From Osmia lignaria lignaria (taxonomy: Eukaryota > Arthropoda > Insecta > Hymenoptera > Megachilidae), in assembly GCF_051020975.1 (NCBI RefSeq), contig NW_027478158.1, forward strand, positions 15,996,001 through 16,060,000: DNA of 64,000 nt, in the 5' to 3' direction. Positions 12,730 through 26,254 of the stretch are shown here, piece by piece; position 1 is the stretch's first letter, and every line of letters starts with the position of its first letter. The notes below the pieces were generated by a model. That model ran no database searches, was not told where the DNA came from, and saw only the letters and a list, made by a program, of their open reading frames with translations. A program made the translations under genes and the position numbers.

Positions 12730-15700
12730 TTGCAGATTTATCTCAAGGGAAGGGGCCTGACGGACATATTTCGAGATATTTCTTCTTCTTGTTGTTCTTC
12801 TTCTGCACAGCTAAGCTGGAAGTGGCATTTGCGGCTCGCACTAGTGCACAGTTATCTCAAAGAAAGGGGCCACGGTGTTTCTGTATCTCTATTATGTTGG
12901 TGCGGCTTCGGAACTTTTAAATATCTCGATATATCTCGAAAACTACGCTTCTGATCAAAAAATATCATAGAACATAAATTGTAGGAAACATAATTCTCTA
13001 CAAAAAAGGTCTCTTAACATTTTGCCATAGCTCGCTTCGTTTCCGAGATATTTGCAGGTTTATCTCAAGGGAAGGGGCCTAACGGACATATTTCGAGATA
13101 TTTCTTCTTCTTGTTGTTCTTCTTCTGCACAGCTAAACTGGAAGTGGCATTTCCAGCTCGCAATAGTGCAGAGTTATCTCAATGAAAGGAGCCACGGTGT
13201 TTCTGTATCTCTATTCTGTTGGTGCGGCTTCGGAACTTTTAAATATCTTGATATATCTCGAGAACTACGCATCTGATCAAAAAATATCATAGAACATAAA
13301 AAGTAGGAAACTTAATTCTCTACAAAAAAGGTCTCTTAACATTTTGCCATAGCTCGCTTCGTTTCCGAGATATTTGCAGATTTATCTCAAGGGAAGGGGC
13401 ATGACGGACATATTTCGAGATATTTCTTCTTCTTGTTGTTCTTCTTCTGCACAGCTAAGCTGGAAGTGGCATTTGCGGCTCGCACTAGTGCAGAGTTATC
13501 TCAAAGAAAGGGGCCACGGTGTTTCTGTATCTCTATTATGTTGGTGCGGCTTCGGAACTTTTAAATATCTCGATATATCTCGAAAACTACGCTTCTGATC
13601 AAAAAATATCATAGAACATAAATTTTAGGAAACATAATTCTCTACAAATAAAGTCTCTTAACATTTTGCCATAGCTCGCTTCGTTTCCGAGATATTTGCA
13701 GATTTATCTCAAGGGAAGGGGCCTGACGGACATGTTTCGAGATATTTCTTCTTCTTGTTGTTCTTCCTCTGCACAGCTAAACTGGAAGTGGCATTTCCAG
13801 CTCGCAATAGTGCAGAGTTATCTCAAAGAAAGGGGCCACGGTGTTTCTGTATCTCTATTATGTTGGTGCGGCTTCGGAACTTTTAAATATCTTGATATAT
13901 CTCGAAAACTACGCTTCTGATCGAAAAATATCATAGAACATAAACTGTAGGAAACATAATTCTCTACAAAAAAGGTCTCTTAACGTTTTGTCATACCTCG
14001 CTTCGTTTCCGAGATATTTGCAGATTTATCTCAAGGGAAGGCTCCTGACGGACATATTTCGAGATATTTCTTCTTCTTGTTGTTCTTCTTCTGCACAGCT
14101 AAGCAGGAAGTGGCATTTGCAGCTCGCAATAGTGCAGAGTTATCTCAAAGAATGGGGCCACGGTGTTTCTGTATCTCTATTATGTTGGTGCGGCTTCGGA
14201 ACTTTTAAATATCTTGATATATCTCGAGAACTACGCTTCTGATCAAAAAATATCATAGAACATAAATTGTAGGAAACATAATTCTCTACAAAAAACGTCT
14301 TTTAACATTTTGCCATAGCTCGCTTCGTTTCCGAGATATTTGCAGATTCAGCTCAAAGGAGCTGGCCTGACGGACATATTTCGAGATATTTCTTCTTCTT
14401 GTTGTTCTTCCTCTGCACAGCTAAGCTGGAAGTGGCATTTGCAGCTCGCAATAGTGCAGAGTCATCGCAAAGAAAGGGGCCACGGTGTTTCTGTATCTCT
14501 ATTATTTTGGTGCAGCTTCGGAACTTTGAAATATCTTGATATATCTCGAGAACTACGCATCTGATCAAAAAATATCATAGAACATATAAAGTAGAGAACT
14601 TAATTCTCTACAAAAAAGGTCTCTCAACATTTTGCCATAGCTCGCTTCGTTTCCGAGATATATGCAGATTTATCTCAAGGGAAGGGGCCTGACGGACATA
14701 TTTCGAGATATTTCTTCTTCTTGTTGTTCTTCTTCTGCACAGCTAAACTGGAAGTGGCATTTCCAGCTCGCAATAGTGCAGAGTTATCTGAAAGAAAGGG
14801 GCCACGGTGTTTCTGTATCTCTATTATGTTGGTGCGGCTTCGGATCTTTTAAATATCTCGATATATCTCGAAAACTACGCTTCTGATCAAAAAATATCAT
14901 AGACCGTAAATTGTGGGAAACATAATTCTCTACAAAAAAGGTCTCTTAACATTTTGCCATAGCTCGCTTCGTTTCCGAGATATTTGCAGATTTATCTCAA
15001 GGGAAGGGGCCTGACGGACATATTTCGAGATATTTCTTCTTCTTGTTGTTCTTCTTCTGCACAGCTAAGCTGGAAGTGGCATTTGCGGCTCGCACTAGTG
15101 CACAGTTATCTCAAAGAAAGGGGCCACGGTGTTTCTGTATCTCTATTATGTTGGTGCGGCTTCGGAACTTTTAAATATCTCGATATATCTCGAAAACTAC
15201 GCTTCTGATCAAAAAATATCATAGAACATAAATTGTAGGAAACATAATTCTCTACAAAAAAGGTCTCTTAACATTTTGCCATAGCTCGCTTCGTTTCCGA
15301 GATATTTGCAGGTTTATCTCAAGGGAAGGGGCCTAACGGACATATTTCGAGATATTTCTTCTTCTTGTTGTTCTTCTTCTGCACAGCTAAACTGGAAGTG
15401 GCATTTCCAGCTCGCAATAGTGCAGAGTTATCTCAAAGAAAGGAGCCACGGTGTTTCTGTATCTCTATTCTGTTGGTGCGGCTTCGGAACTTTTAAATAT
15501 CTTGATATATCTCGAGAACTACGCATCTGATCAAAAAATATCATAGAACATAAAAAGTAGGAAACTTAATTCTCTACAAAAAAGGTCTCTTAACATTTTG
15601 CCATAGCTCGCTTCGTTTCCGAGATATTTGCAGATTTATCTCAAGGGAAGGGGCATGACGGACATATTTCGAGATATTTCTTCTTCTTGTTGTTCTTCTT

Positions 15701-18700
15701 CTGCACAGCTAAGCTGGAAGTGGCATTTGCGGCTCGCACTAGTGCAGAGTTATCTCAAAGAAAGGGGCCACGGTGTTTCTGTATCTCTATTATGTTGGTG
15801 CGGCTTCGGAACTTTTAAATATCTCGATATATCTCGAAAACTACGCTTCTGATCAAAAAATATCATAGAACATAAATTGTAGGAAACATAATTCTCTACA
15901 AAAAAGGTCTCTTAACATTTTGCCATAGCTCGCTTCGTTTCCGAGATATTTGCAGATATATCTCAAGGGAAGGGTCCTGACGGACATATTTCGAGATATT
16001 TCTTCTTCTTGTTGTTCTTCTTCTGCACAGCTAAGCTGAAAGTGGCATTTACAGCTCGCAATAGTGCAACGTTATCTCAAAGAAAGGGGCCACGGTGTTT
16101 CTGTATCTCTATTATGTTGGTGCGGCTTCGGAACTTTTAAATATCTCGATATATCTCGAAAACTACGCTTCTGATCAAAAAATATCATAGAACATAAATT
16201 GTAGGAAACTTAATTCTCTACAAAAAAGGTCTCTTAACATTTTGCCATAGCTCGCTTCGTTTCCGAGATATTTGCAGATTTATCTCAAGGGAAGGGGCCT
16301 GACGGACATATTTCGAGATATTTCTTCTTCTTGTTGTTCTTCTTCTGCACAGCTAAGCTGGAAGTGGCATTTGCGGCTCGCACTAGTGCAGAGTTATCTC
16401 AAAGAAAGGGGCCACGGTGTTTCTGTATCTCTATTATGTTGGTGCGGCTTCGGAACTTTTAAATATCTCGATATATCTCGAAAACTACGCTTCTGATCAA
16501 AAAATATCATAGAACATAAATTGTAGGAAACATAATTCTCTACAAAAAAGGTCTCTTAACATTTTGCCATAGCTCGCTTCGTTTCCGAGATGTTTGCAGA
16601 TATATCTCACTGGAAGGGGCCTGACGGACATATTTCGAGATATTTCTTCTTCTTGTTGTACTTCTTCTGCACAGCTAAGCTGGAAGTGGCATTTGCGGCT
16701 CGCACTAGTGCAGCGTTATCTCAAAGAAAGGGGCCACGGTGTTTCTGTATCTCTATTATGTTGGTGCGGCTTCGGAACTTTTAAATATCTTGATATATCT
16801 CGAGAACTACGCATCTGATCAAAAAATATCATAGAGCATAAAAAGTAGGAAACTTAATTCTCTACAAAAAAGGTCTCTTAACATTTTGCCATAGCTCGCT
16901 TCGTTTCCGAGATATTTGCAGATTTATCTCAAGGGAAGGGGCATGACGGACATATTTCGAGATATTTCTTCTTCTTGTTGTTCTTCTTCTGCACAGCTAA
17001 GCTGGAAGTGGCATTTGCGGCTCGCACTAGTGCAGAGTTATCTCAAAGAAAGGGGCCACGGTGTTTCTGTATCTCTATTATGTTGGTGCGGCTTCGGAAC
17101 TTTTAAATATCTCGATATATCTCGAAAACTACGCTTCTGATCAAAAAATATCATAGAACATAAATTTTAGGAAACATAATTCTCTACAAATAAAGTCTCT
17201 TAACATTTTGCCATAGCTCGCTTCGTTTCCGAGATATTTGCAGATTTATCTCAAGGGAAGGGGCCTGACGGACATGTTTCGAGATATTTCTTCTTCTTGT
17301 TGTTCTTCCTCTGCACAGCTAAACTGGAAGTGGCATTTCCAGCTCGCAATAGTGCAGAGTTATCTCAAAGAAAGGGGCCACGGTGTTTCTGTATCTCTAT
17401 TATGTTGGTGCGGCTTCGGAACTTTTAAATATCTTGATATATCTCGAGAACTACGCTTCTGATCAAAAAATATCATAGAACATAAATTGTAGGAAACATA
17501 ATTCTCTACAAAAAACGTCTTTTAACATTTTGCCATAGCTCGCTTCGTTTCCGAGATATTTGCAGATTCAGCTCAAAGGAGCTGGCCTGACGGACATATT
17601 TCGAGATATTTCTTCTTCTTGTTGTTCTTCCTCTGCACAGCTAAGCTGGAAGTGGCATTTGCAGCTCGCAATAGTGCAGAGTCATCGCAAAGAAAGGGGC
17701 CACGGTGTTTCTGTATCTCTATTATTTTGGTGCAGCTTCGGAACTTTGAAATATCTTGATATATCTCGAGAACTACGCATCTGATCAAAAAATATCATAG
17801 AACATAAAAAGTAGAGAACTTAATTCTCTACAAAAAAGGTCTCTCAACATTTTGCCATAGCTCGCTTCGTTTCCGAGATATATGCAGATTTATCTCAAGG
17901 GAAGGGGCCTGACGGACATATTTCGAGATATTTCTTCTTCTTGTTGTTCTTCTTCTGCACAGCTAAACTGGAAGTGGCATTTCCAGCTCGCAATAGTGCA
18001 GAGTTATCTGAAAGAAAGGGGCCACGGTGTTTCTGTATCTCTATTATGTTGGTGCGGCTTCGGATCTTTTAAATATCTCGATATATCTCGAAAACTACGC
18101 TTCTGATCAAAAAATATCATAGACCGTAAATTGTGGGAAACATAATTCTCTACAAAAAAGGTCTCTTAACATTTTGCCATAGCTCGCTTCGTTTCCGAGA
18201 TATTTGCAGATTTATCTCAAGGGAAGGGGCCTGACGGACATATTTCGAGATATTTCTTCTTCTTGTTGTTCTTCTTCAGCACAGCTAAGCTGGAAGTGGC
18301 ATTTGCGGCTCGCACTAGTGCACAGTTATCTCAAAGAAAGGGGCCACGGTGTTTCTGTATCTCTATTATGTTGGTGCGGCTTCGGAACTTTTAAATATCT
18401 CGATATATCTCGAAAACTACGCTTCTGATCAAAAAATATCATAGAACATAAATTGTAGGAAACATAATTCTCTACAAAAAAGGTCTCTTAACATTTTGCC
18501 ATAGCTCGCTTCGTTTCCGAGATATTTGCAGGTTTATCTCAAGGGAAGGGGCCTAACGGACATATTTCGAGATATTTCTTCTTCTTGTTGTTCTTCTTCT
18601 GCACAGCTAAACTGGAAGTGGCATTTCCAGCTCGCAATAGTGCAGAGTTATCTCAAAGAAAGGAGCCACGGTGTTTCTGTATCTCTATTCTGTTGGTGCG

Positions 18701-20135
18701 GCTTCGGAACTTTTAAATATCTTGATATATCTCGAGAACTACGCATCTGATCAAAAAATATCATAGAACATAAAAAGTAGGAAACTTAATTCTCTACAAA
18801 AAAGGTCTCTTAACATTTTGCCATAGCTCGCTTCGTTTCCGAGATATTTGCAGATTTATCTCAAGGGAAGGGGCATGACGGACATATTTCGAGATATTTC
18901 TTCTTCTTGTTGTTCTTCTTCTGCACAGCTAAGCTGGAAGTGGCATTTGCGGCTCGCACTAGTGCAGAGTTATCTCAAAGAAAGGGGCCACGGTGTTTCT
19001 GTATCTCTATTATGTTGGTGCGGCTTCGGAACTTTTAAATATCTCGATATATCTCGAAAACTACGCTTCTGATCAAAAAATATCATAGAACATAAATTGT
19101 AGGAAACATAATTCTCTACAAAAAAGGTCTCTTAACATTTTGCCATAGCTCGCTTCGTTTCCGAGATATTTGCAGATATATCTCAAGGGAAGGGTCCTGA
19201 CGGACATATTTCGAGATATTTCTTCTTCTTGTTGTTCTTCTTCTGCACAGCTAAGCTGAAAGTGGCATTTACAGCTCGCAATAGTGCAACGTTATCTCAA
19301 AGAAAGGGGCCACGGTGTTTCTGTATCTCTATTATGTTGGTGCGGCTTCGGAACTTTTAAATATCTCGATATATCTCGAAAACTACGCTTCTGATCAAAA
19401 AATATCATAGAACATAAATTGTAGGAAACTTAATTCTCTACAAAAAAGGTCTCTTAACATTTTGCCATAGCTCGCTTCGTTTCCGAGATATTTGCAGATT
19501 TATCTCAAGGGAAGGGGCCTGACGGACATATTTCGAGATATTTCTTCTTCTTGTTGTTCTTCTTCTGCACAGCTAAGCTGGAAGTGGCATTTGCGGCTCG
19601 CACTAGTGCAGAGTTATCTCAAAGAAAGGGGCCACGGTGTTTCTGTATCTCTATTATGTTGGTGCGGCTTCGGAACTTTTAAATATCTCGATATATCTCG
19701 AAAACTACGCTTCTGATCAAAAAATATCATAGAACATAAATTGTAGGAAACATAATTCTCTACAAAAAAGGTCTCTTAACATTTTGCCATAGCTCGCTTC
19801 GTTTCCGAGATGTTTGCAGATATATCTCACTGGAAGGGGCCTGACGGACATATTTCGAGATATTTCTTCTTCTTGTTGTACTTCTTCTGCACAGCTAAGC
19901 TGGAAGTGGCATTTGCGGCTCGCACTAGTGCAGCGTTATCTCAAAGAAAGGGGCCACGGTGTTTCTGTATCTCTATTATGTTGGTGCGGCTTCGGAACTT
20001 TTAAATATCTTGATATATCTCGAGAACTACGCATCTGATCAAAAAATATCATAGAACATAAAAAGTAGGAAACTTAATTCTCTACAAAAAAGGTCTCTTA
20101 ACATTTTGCGATAGCTCGCTTCGTTTCCGAGATAT
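12730..20135 (+). repeat. Ten-unit higher-order repeat, period 3220 bp
   Basis: The full copy is 14984-18203. A third copy starts at 18204 and runs to about 20135. An earlier copy at 12730-14983 is only seven units (2254 bp): it lacks four units and has one extra. Markers in order are: R unit with GTGCACAG; F unit with GCAGGTTT and AAAGGAGCC; unit with GGGGCATGACGG; K unit; R unit; unit with CTCACTGGAAGG; CATGACGG unit; GGACATGTTTCG unit; GAGCTGG unit; unit with CGGATCTTTT. The pair 14340 to about 16900 and 17560 to about 20120 differs at only a few sites that I could find by eye. Confidence 0.9.
17238..17559 (+). repeat. Fusion unit: head of the 13696 type, tail of the 14018 type
   Basis: The head shares GGACATGTTTCG, TTCTTCCTCTGC and the F-class changes with the unit at 13696. 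The tail (CTCGAGAACTACGCTTCTG, CGTCTTTTAACATT) matches the unit at 14018. The copy at 17238 therefore has one unit where the earlier copy has two. This is what a one-unit deletion by crossover between neighbours leaves. The opposite direction, a duplication at 13696-14339, cannot be excluded. Confidence 0.75.
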
Positions 20136-23100
20136 TTGCAGATTTATCTTAAGGGAAGGGGCATGACGGACATATTTCGAGATATTTCTTCTTCTTGTTG
20201 TTCTTCTTCTGCACAGCTAAGCTGGAAGTGGCATTTGCGGCTCGCACTAGTGCAGCGTTATCTCAAAGAAAGGGGCCACGGTGTTTCTGTATCTCTATTA
20301 TGTTGGTGCGGCTTCGGAACTTTTAAATATCTTGATATATCTCGAGAACTACGCATCTGATCAAAAAATATCATAGAACATAAAAAGTAGGAAACTTAAT
20401 TCTCTACAAAAAAGGTCTCTTAACATTTTGCCATAGCTCGCTTCGTTTCCGACATATTTGCAGATTTATCTCAAGGGAAGGGGCATGACGGACATATTTC
20501 GAGATATTTCTTCTTCTTGTTGTACTTCTTCTGCACAGCTAAGCTGGAAGTGGCATTTGCGGCTCGCACTAGTGCAGCGTTATCTCAAAGAAAGGGGCCA
20601 CGGTGTTTCTGTATCTCTATTATGTTGGTGCGGCTTCGGAACTTTTAAATATCTTGATATATCTCGAGAACTACGCATCTGATCAAAAAATATCATAGAA
20701 CATAAAAAGTAGGAAACTTAATTCTCTACAAAAAAGGTCTCTTAACATTTTGCCATAGCTCGCTTCGTTTCCGACATATTTGCAGATTTATCTCAAGGGA
20801 AGGGGCATGACGGACATATTTCGAGATATTTCTTCTTCTTGTTGTTCTTCTTCTGCACAGCTAAACTGGAAGTGGCATTTCCAGCTCGCAATAGTGCAGA
20901 GTTATCTCAAAGAAAGGAGCCACGGTGTTTCTGTATCTCTATTCTGTTGGTGCGGCTTCGGAACTTTTAAATATCTTGATATATCTCGAGAACTACGCAT
21001 CTGATCAAAAAATATCATAGAACATAAAAAGTAGGAAACTTAATTCTCTACAAAAAAGGTCTCTTAACATTTTGCCATAGCTCGCTTCGTTTCCGAGATA
21101 TTTGCAGATTTATCTCAAGGGAAGGGGCATGACGGACATATTTCGAGATATTTCTTCTTCTTGTTGTTCTTCTTCTGCACAGCTAAGCTGGAAGTGGCAT
21201 TTGCGGCTCGCACTAGTGCAGAGTTATCTCAAAGAAAGGGGCCACGGTGTTTCTGTATCTCTACTATGTTGGTGCGGCTTCGGAACTTTTAAATATCTCG
21301 ATATATCTCGAAAACTACGCTTCTGATCAAAAAATATCATAGAACATAAATTGTAGGAAACATAATTCTCTACAAAAAAGGTCTCTTAACATTTTGCGAT
21401 AACTCGCTTCGTTTCCGAGATATTTGCAGATTTATCTCAAGGGAAGGGGCATGACGGACATATTTCGAGACATTTCTTCTTCTTGTTGTTCTTCTTCTGC
21501 ACAGCTAAGCTGGAAGTGGCATTTGCGGCTCGCACTAGTGCAGCGTTATCTCAAAGAAAGGGGCCACGGTGTTTCTGTATCTCTATTATGTTGGTGCGGC
21601 TTCGGAACTTTTAAATATCTTGATATATCTCGAGAACTACGCATCTGATCAAAAAATATCATAGAACATAAAAAGTAGGAAACTTAATTCTCTACAAAAA
21701 AGGTCTCTTAACATTTTGCCATAGCTCGCTTCGTTTCCGAGATATTTGCAGATTTATCTCAAGGGAAGGGGCATGACGGACATATTTCGAGATATTTCTT
21801 CTTCTTGTTGTTCTTCTTCTGCACAGCTAAGCTGGAAGTGGCATTTGCGGCTCGCACTAGTGCAGAGTTATCTCAAAGAAAGGGGCCACGGTGTTTCTGT
21901 ATCTCTATTATGTTGGTGCGGCTTCGGAACTTTTAAATATCTCGATATATCTCGAAAACTACGCTTCTGATCAAAAAATATCATAGAACATAAATTGTAG
22001 GAAACATAATTCTCTACAAAAAAGGTCTCTTCAGATTTTGCCATAGCTCGCTTCGTTTCCGAGATATTTGCAGATATATCTCAAGGGAAGGGTCCTGACG
22101 GACATATTTCGAGATATTTCTTCTTCTTGTTGTTCTTCTTCTGCACAGCTAAGCTGAAAGTGGCATTTACAGCTCGCAATAGTGCAAAGTTATCTCAAAG
22201 AAAGGGGCCACGGTGTTTCTGTATCTCTATTATGTTGGTGCGGCTTCGGAACTTTTAAATATCTCGATATATCTCGAAAACTACGCTTCTGATCAAAAAA
22301 TATCATAGAACATAAATTGTAGGAAACTTAATTTTCTACAAAAAAGGTCTCTTAACATTTTGCCATAGCTCGCTTCGTTTCCGAGATATTTGCAGATTTA
22401 TCTCAAGGGAAGGGGCCTGACGGACATATTTCGAGATATTTCTTCTTCTTGTTGTTCTTCTTCTGCACAGCTAAGCTGGAAGTGGCATTTGCGGCTCGCA
22501 CTAGTGCAGAGTTATCTCAAAGAAAGGGGCCACGGTGTTTCTGTATCTCTATTATGTTGGTGCGGCTTCGGAACTTTTAAATATCTCGATATATCTCGAA
22601 AACTACGCTTCTGATCAAAAAATATCATAGAACATAAATTGTAGGAAACATAATTCTCTACAAAAAAGGTCTCTTAACATTTTGCCATAGCTCGCTTCGT
22701 TTCCGAGATATTTGCAGATATATCTCACTGGAAGGGGCTTGACGGACATATTTCGAGATATTTCTTCTTCTTGTTGTACTTCTTCTGCACAGCTAAGCTG
22801 GAAGTGGCATTTGCGGCTCGCACTAGTGCAGCGTTATCTCAAAGAAAGGGGCCACGGTGTTTCTGTATCTCTATTATGTTGCTGCGGCTTCGGAACTTTT
22901 AAATATCTTGATATATCTCGAGAACTACGCATCTGATCAAAAAATATCATAGAACATAAAAAGTACGAAACTTAATTCTCTACAAAAAAGGTCTCTTAAC
23001 ATTTTGCCATAGCTCGCTGCGTTTCCGAGATATTTGCAGATTTATCTCAAGGGAAGGGGCATGACGGACATATTTCGAGATATTTCTTCTTCTTGTTGTT

Positions 23101-26100
23101 CTTCTTCTGCACAGCTAAGCTGGAAGTGGCATTTGCGGCTCGCACTAGTGCAGCGTTATCTCAAAGAAAGGGGCCACGGTGTTTCTGTATCTCTATTATG
23201 TTGGTGCGGCTTCGGAACTTTTAAATATCTTGATATATCTCGAGAACTACGCATCTGATCAAAAAATATCATAGAACATAAAAAGTAGGAAACTTAATTC
23301 TCTACAAAAAAGGTCTCTTAACATTTTGCCATAGCTCGCTTCGTTTCCGACATATTTGCAGATTTATCTCAAGGGAAGGGGCATGACGGACATATTTCGA
23401 GATATTTCTTCTTCTTGTTGTACTTCTTCTGCACAGCTAAGCTGGAAGTGGCATTTGCGGCTCGCACTAGTGCAGCGTTATCTCAAAGAAAGGGGCCACG
23501 GTGTTTCTGTATCTCTATTATGTTGGTGCGGCTTCGGAACTTTTAAATATCTTGATATATCTCGAGAACTACGCATCTGATCAAAAAATATCATAGAACA
23601 TAAAAAGTAGGAAACTTAATTCTCTACAAAAAAGGTCTCTTAACATTTTGCCATAGCTCGCTTCGTTTCCGACATATTTGCAGATTTATCTCAAGGGAAG
23701 GGGCATGACGGACATATTTCGAGATATTTCTTCTTCTTGTTGTTCTTCTTCTGCACAGCTAAACTGGAAGTGGCATTTCCAGCTCGCAATAGTGCAGAGT
23801 TATCTCAAAGAAAGGAGCCACGGTGTTTCTGTATCTCTATTCTGTTGGTGCGGCTTCGGAACTTTTAAATATCTTGATATATCTCGAGAACTACGCATCT
23901 GATCAAAAAATATCATAGAACATAAAAAGTAGGAAACTTAATTCTCTACAAAAAAGGTCTCTTAACATTTCGCCATAGCTCGCTTCGTTTCCGAGATATT
24001 TGCAGATTTATCTCAAGGGAAGGGGCATGACGGACATATTTCGAGATATTTCTTCTTCTTGTTGTTCTTCTTCTGCACAGCTAAGCTGGAAGTGGCATTT
24101 GCGGCTCGCACTAGTGCAGAGTTATCTCAAAGAAAGGGGCCACGGTGTTTCTGTATCTCTATTATGTTGGTGCGGCTTCGGAACTTTTAAATATCTCGAT
24201 ATATCTCGAAAACTACGCTTCTGATCAAAAAATATCATAGAACATAAATTGTAGGAAACATAATTCTCTACAAAAAAGGTCTCTTAACATTTTGCGATCA
24301 CTCGCTTCGTTTCCGAGATATTTGCAGATTTATCTCAAGGGAAGGGGCATGACGGACATATTTCGAGATATTTCTTCTTCTTGTTGTTCTTCTTCTGCAC
24401 AGCTAAGCTGGAAGTGGCATTTGCGGCTCGCACTAGTGCAGAGTTATCTCAAAGAAAGGGGCCACGGTGTTTCTGTATCTCTATTATGTTGGTGCGGCTT
24501 CGGAACTTTTAAATATCTCGATATATCTCGAAAACTACGCTTCTGATCAAAAAATATCATAGAACCTAAATTGTAGGAAACATAATTCTCTACAAAAAAG
24601 GTCTCTTAACATTTTGCCATAGCTCGCTTCGTTTCCGAGATATTTGCAGATATATCTCACTGGAAGGGGCCTGACGGACATATTTCGAGATATTTCTTCT
24701 TCTTGTTGTACTTCTTCTGCACAGCTAAGCTGGAAGTGGCATTTGCGGCTCGCACTAGTGCAGCGTTATCTCAAAGAAAGGGGCCACGGTGTTTCTGTAT
24801 CTCTATTATGTTGGTGCGGCTTCGGAACTTTTAAATATCTCGATATATCTCGAAAACTACGCTTCTGATCAAAAAATATCATAGAACATAAATTGTAGGA
24901 AACATAATTCTCTACAAAAAAGGTCTCTTCACATTTTGCCATAGCTCGCTTCGTTTCCGAGATATTTGCAGATATATCTCAAGGGAAGGGTCCTGACGGA
25001 CATATTTCGAGATATTTCTTCTTCTTGTTGTTCTTCTTCTGCACAGCTAAGCTGAAAGTGGCATTTACAGCTCGCAATAGTGCAAAGTTATCTCAAAGAA
25101 AGGGGCCACGGTGTTTCTGTATCTCTATTATGTTGGTGCGGCTTCGGAACTTTTAAATATCTCGATATATCTCGAAAACTACGCTTCTGATCAAAAAATA
25201 TCATAGAACATAAATTGTAGGAAACTTAATTCTCTACAAAAAAGGTCTCTTAACATTTTGCCATAGCTCGCTTCGTTTCCGAGATATTTGCAGATTTATC
25301 TCAAGGGAAGGGGCCTGACGGACATATTTCGAGATATTTCTTCTTCTTGTTGTTCTTCTTCTGCACAGCTAAGCTGGAAGTGGCATTTGCGGCTCGCACT
25401 AGTGCAGAGTTATCTCAAAGAAAGGGGCCACGGTGTTTCTGTATCTCTATTATGTTGGTGCGGCTTCGGAACTTTTAAATATCTCGATATATCTCGAAAA
25501 CTACGCTTCTGATCAAAAAATATCATAGAACATAAATTGTAGGAAACATAATTCTCTACAAAAAAGGTCTCTTAACATTTTGCCATAGCTCGCTTCGTTT
25601 CCGAGATATTTGCAGATATATCTCACTGGAAGGGGCTTGACGGACATATTTCGAGATATTTCTTCTTCTTGTTGTACTTCTTCTGCACAGCTAAGCTGGA
25701 AGTGGCATTTGCGGCTCGCACTAGTGCAGCGTTATCTCAAAGAAAGGGGCCACGGTGTTTCTGTATCTCTATTATGTTGGTGCGGCTTCGGAACTTTTAA
25801 ATATCTTGATATATCTCGAGAACTACGCATCTGATCAAAAAATATCATAGAACATAAAAAGTACGAAACTTAATTCTCTACAAAAAAGGTCTCTTAACAT
25901 TTTGCCATAGCTCGCTGCGTTTCCGAGATATTTGCAGATTTATCTCAAGGGAAGGGGCATGACGGACATATTTCGAGATATTTCTTCTTCTTGTTGTTCT
26001 TCTTCTGCACAGCTAAGCTGGAAGTGGCATTTGCGGCTCGCACTAGTGCAGCGTTATCTCAAAGAAAGGGGCCACGGTGTTTCTGTATCTCTATTATGTT

Positions 26101-26253
26101 GGTGCGGCTTCGGAACTTTTAAATATCTTGATATATCTCGAGAACTACGCATCTGATCAAAAAATATCATAGAACATAAAAAGTAGGAAACTTAATTCTC
26201 TACAAAAAAGGTCTCTTAACATTTTGCCATAGCTCGCTTCGTTTCCGACATAT
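19170..26253 (+). repeat. Nine-unit higher-order repeat, period 2898 bp
   Basis: Copies are 19170-22067, 22068-24965 and a partial third from 24966 to about 26250. Each opens with a K-class unit. Copies 2 and 3 share private changes GGGGCTTGACGG, AAAGTACGAAAC and GCTGCGTTTCC. Copies 1 and 2 differ in the last two units: 21424 and 21746 against 24322 and 24644, which carry reshuffled heads and tails. The K units 19170, 22068 and 24966 are spaced exactly 2898 bp. Confidence 0.88.
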
Positions 26254-26254
26254 T

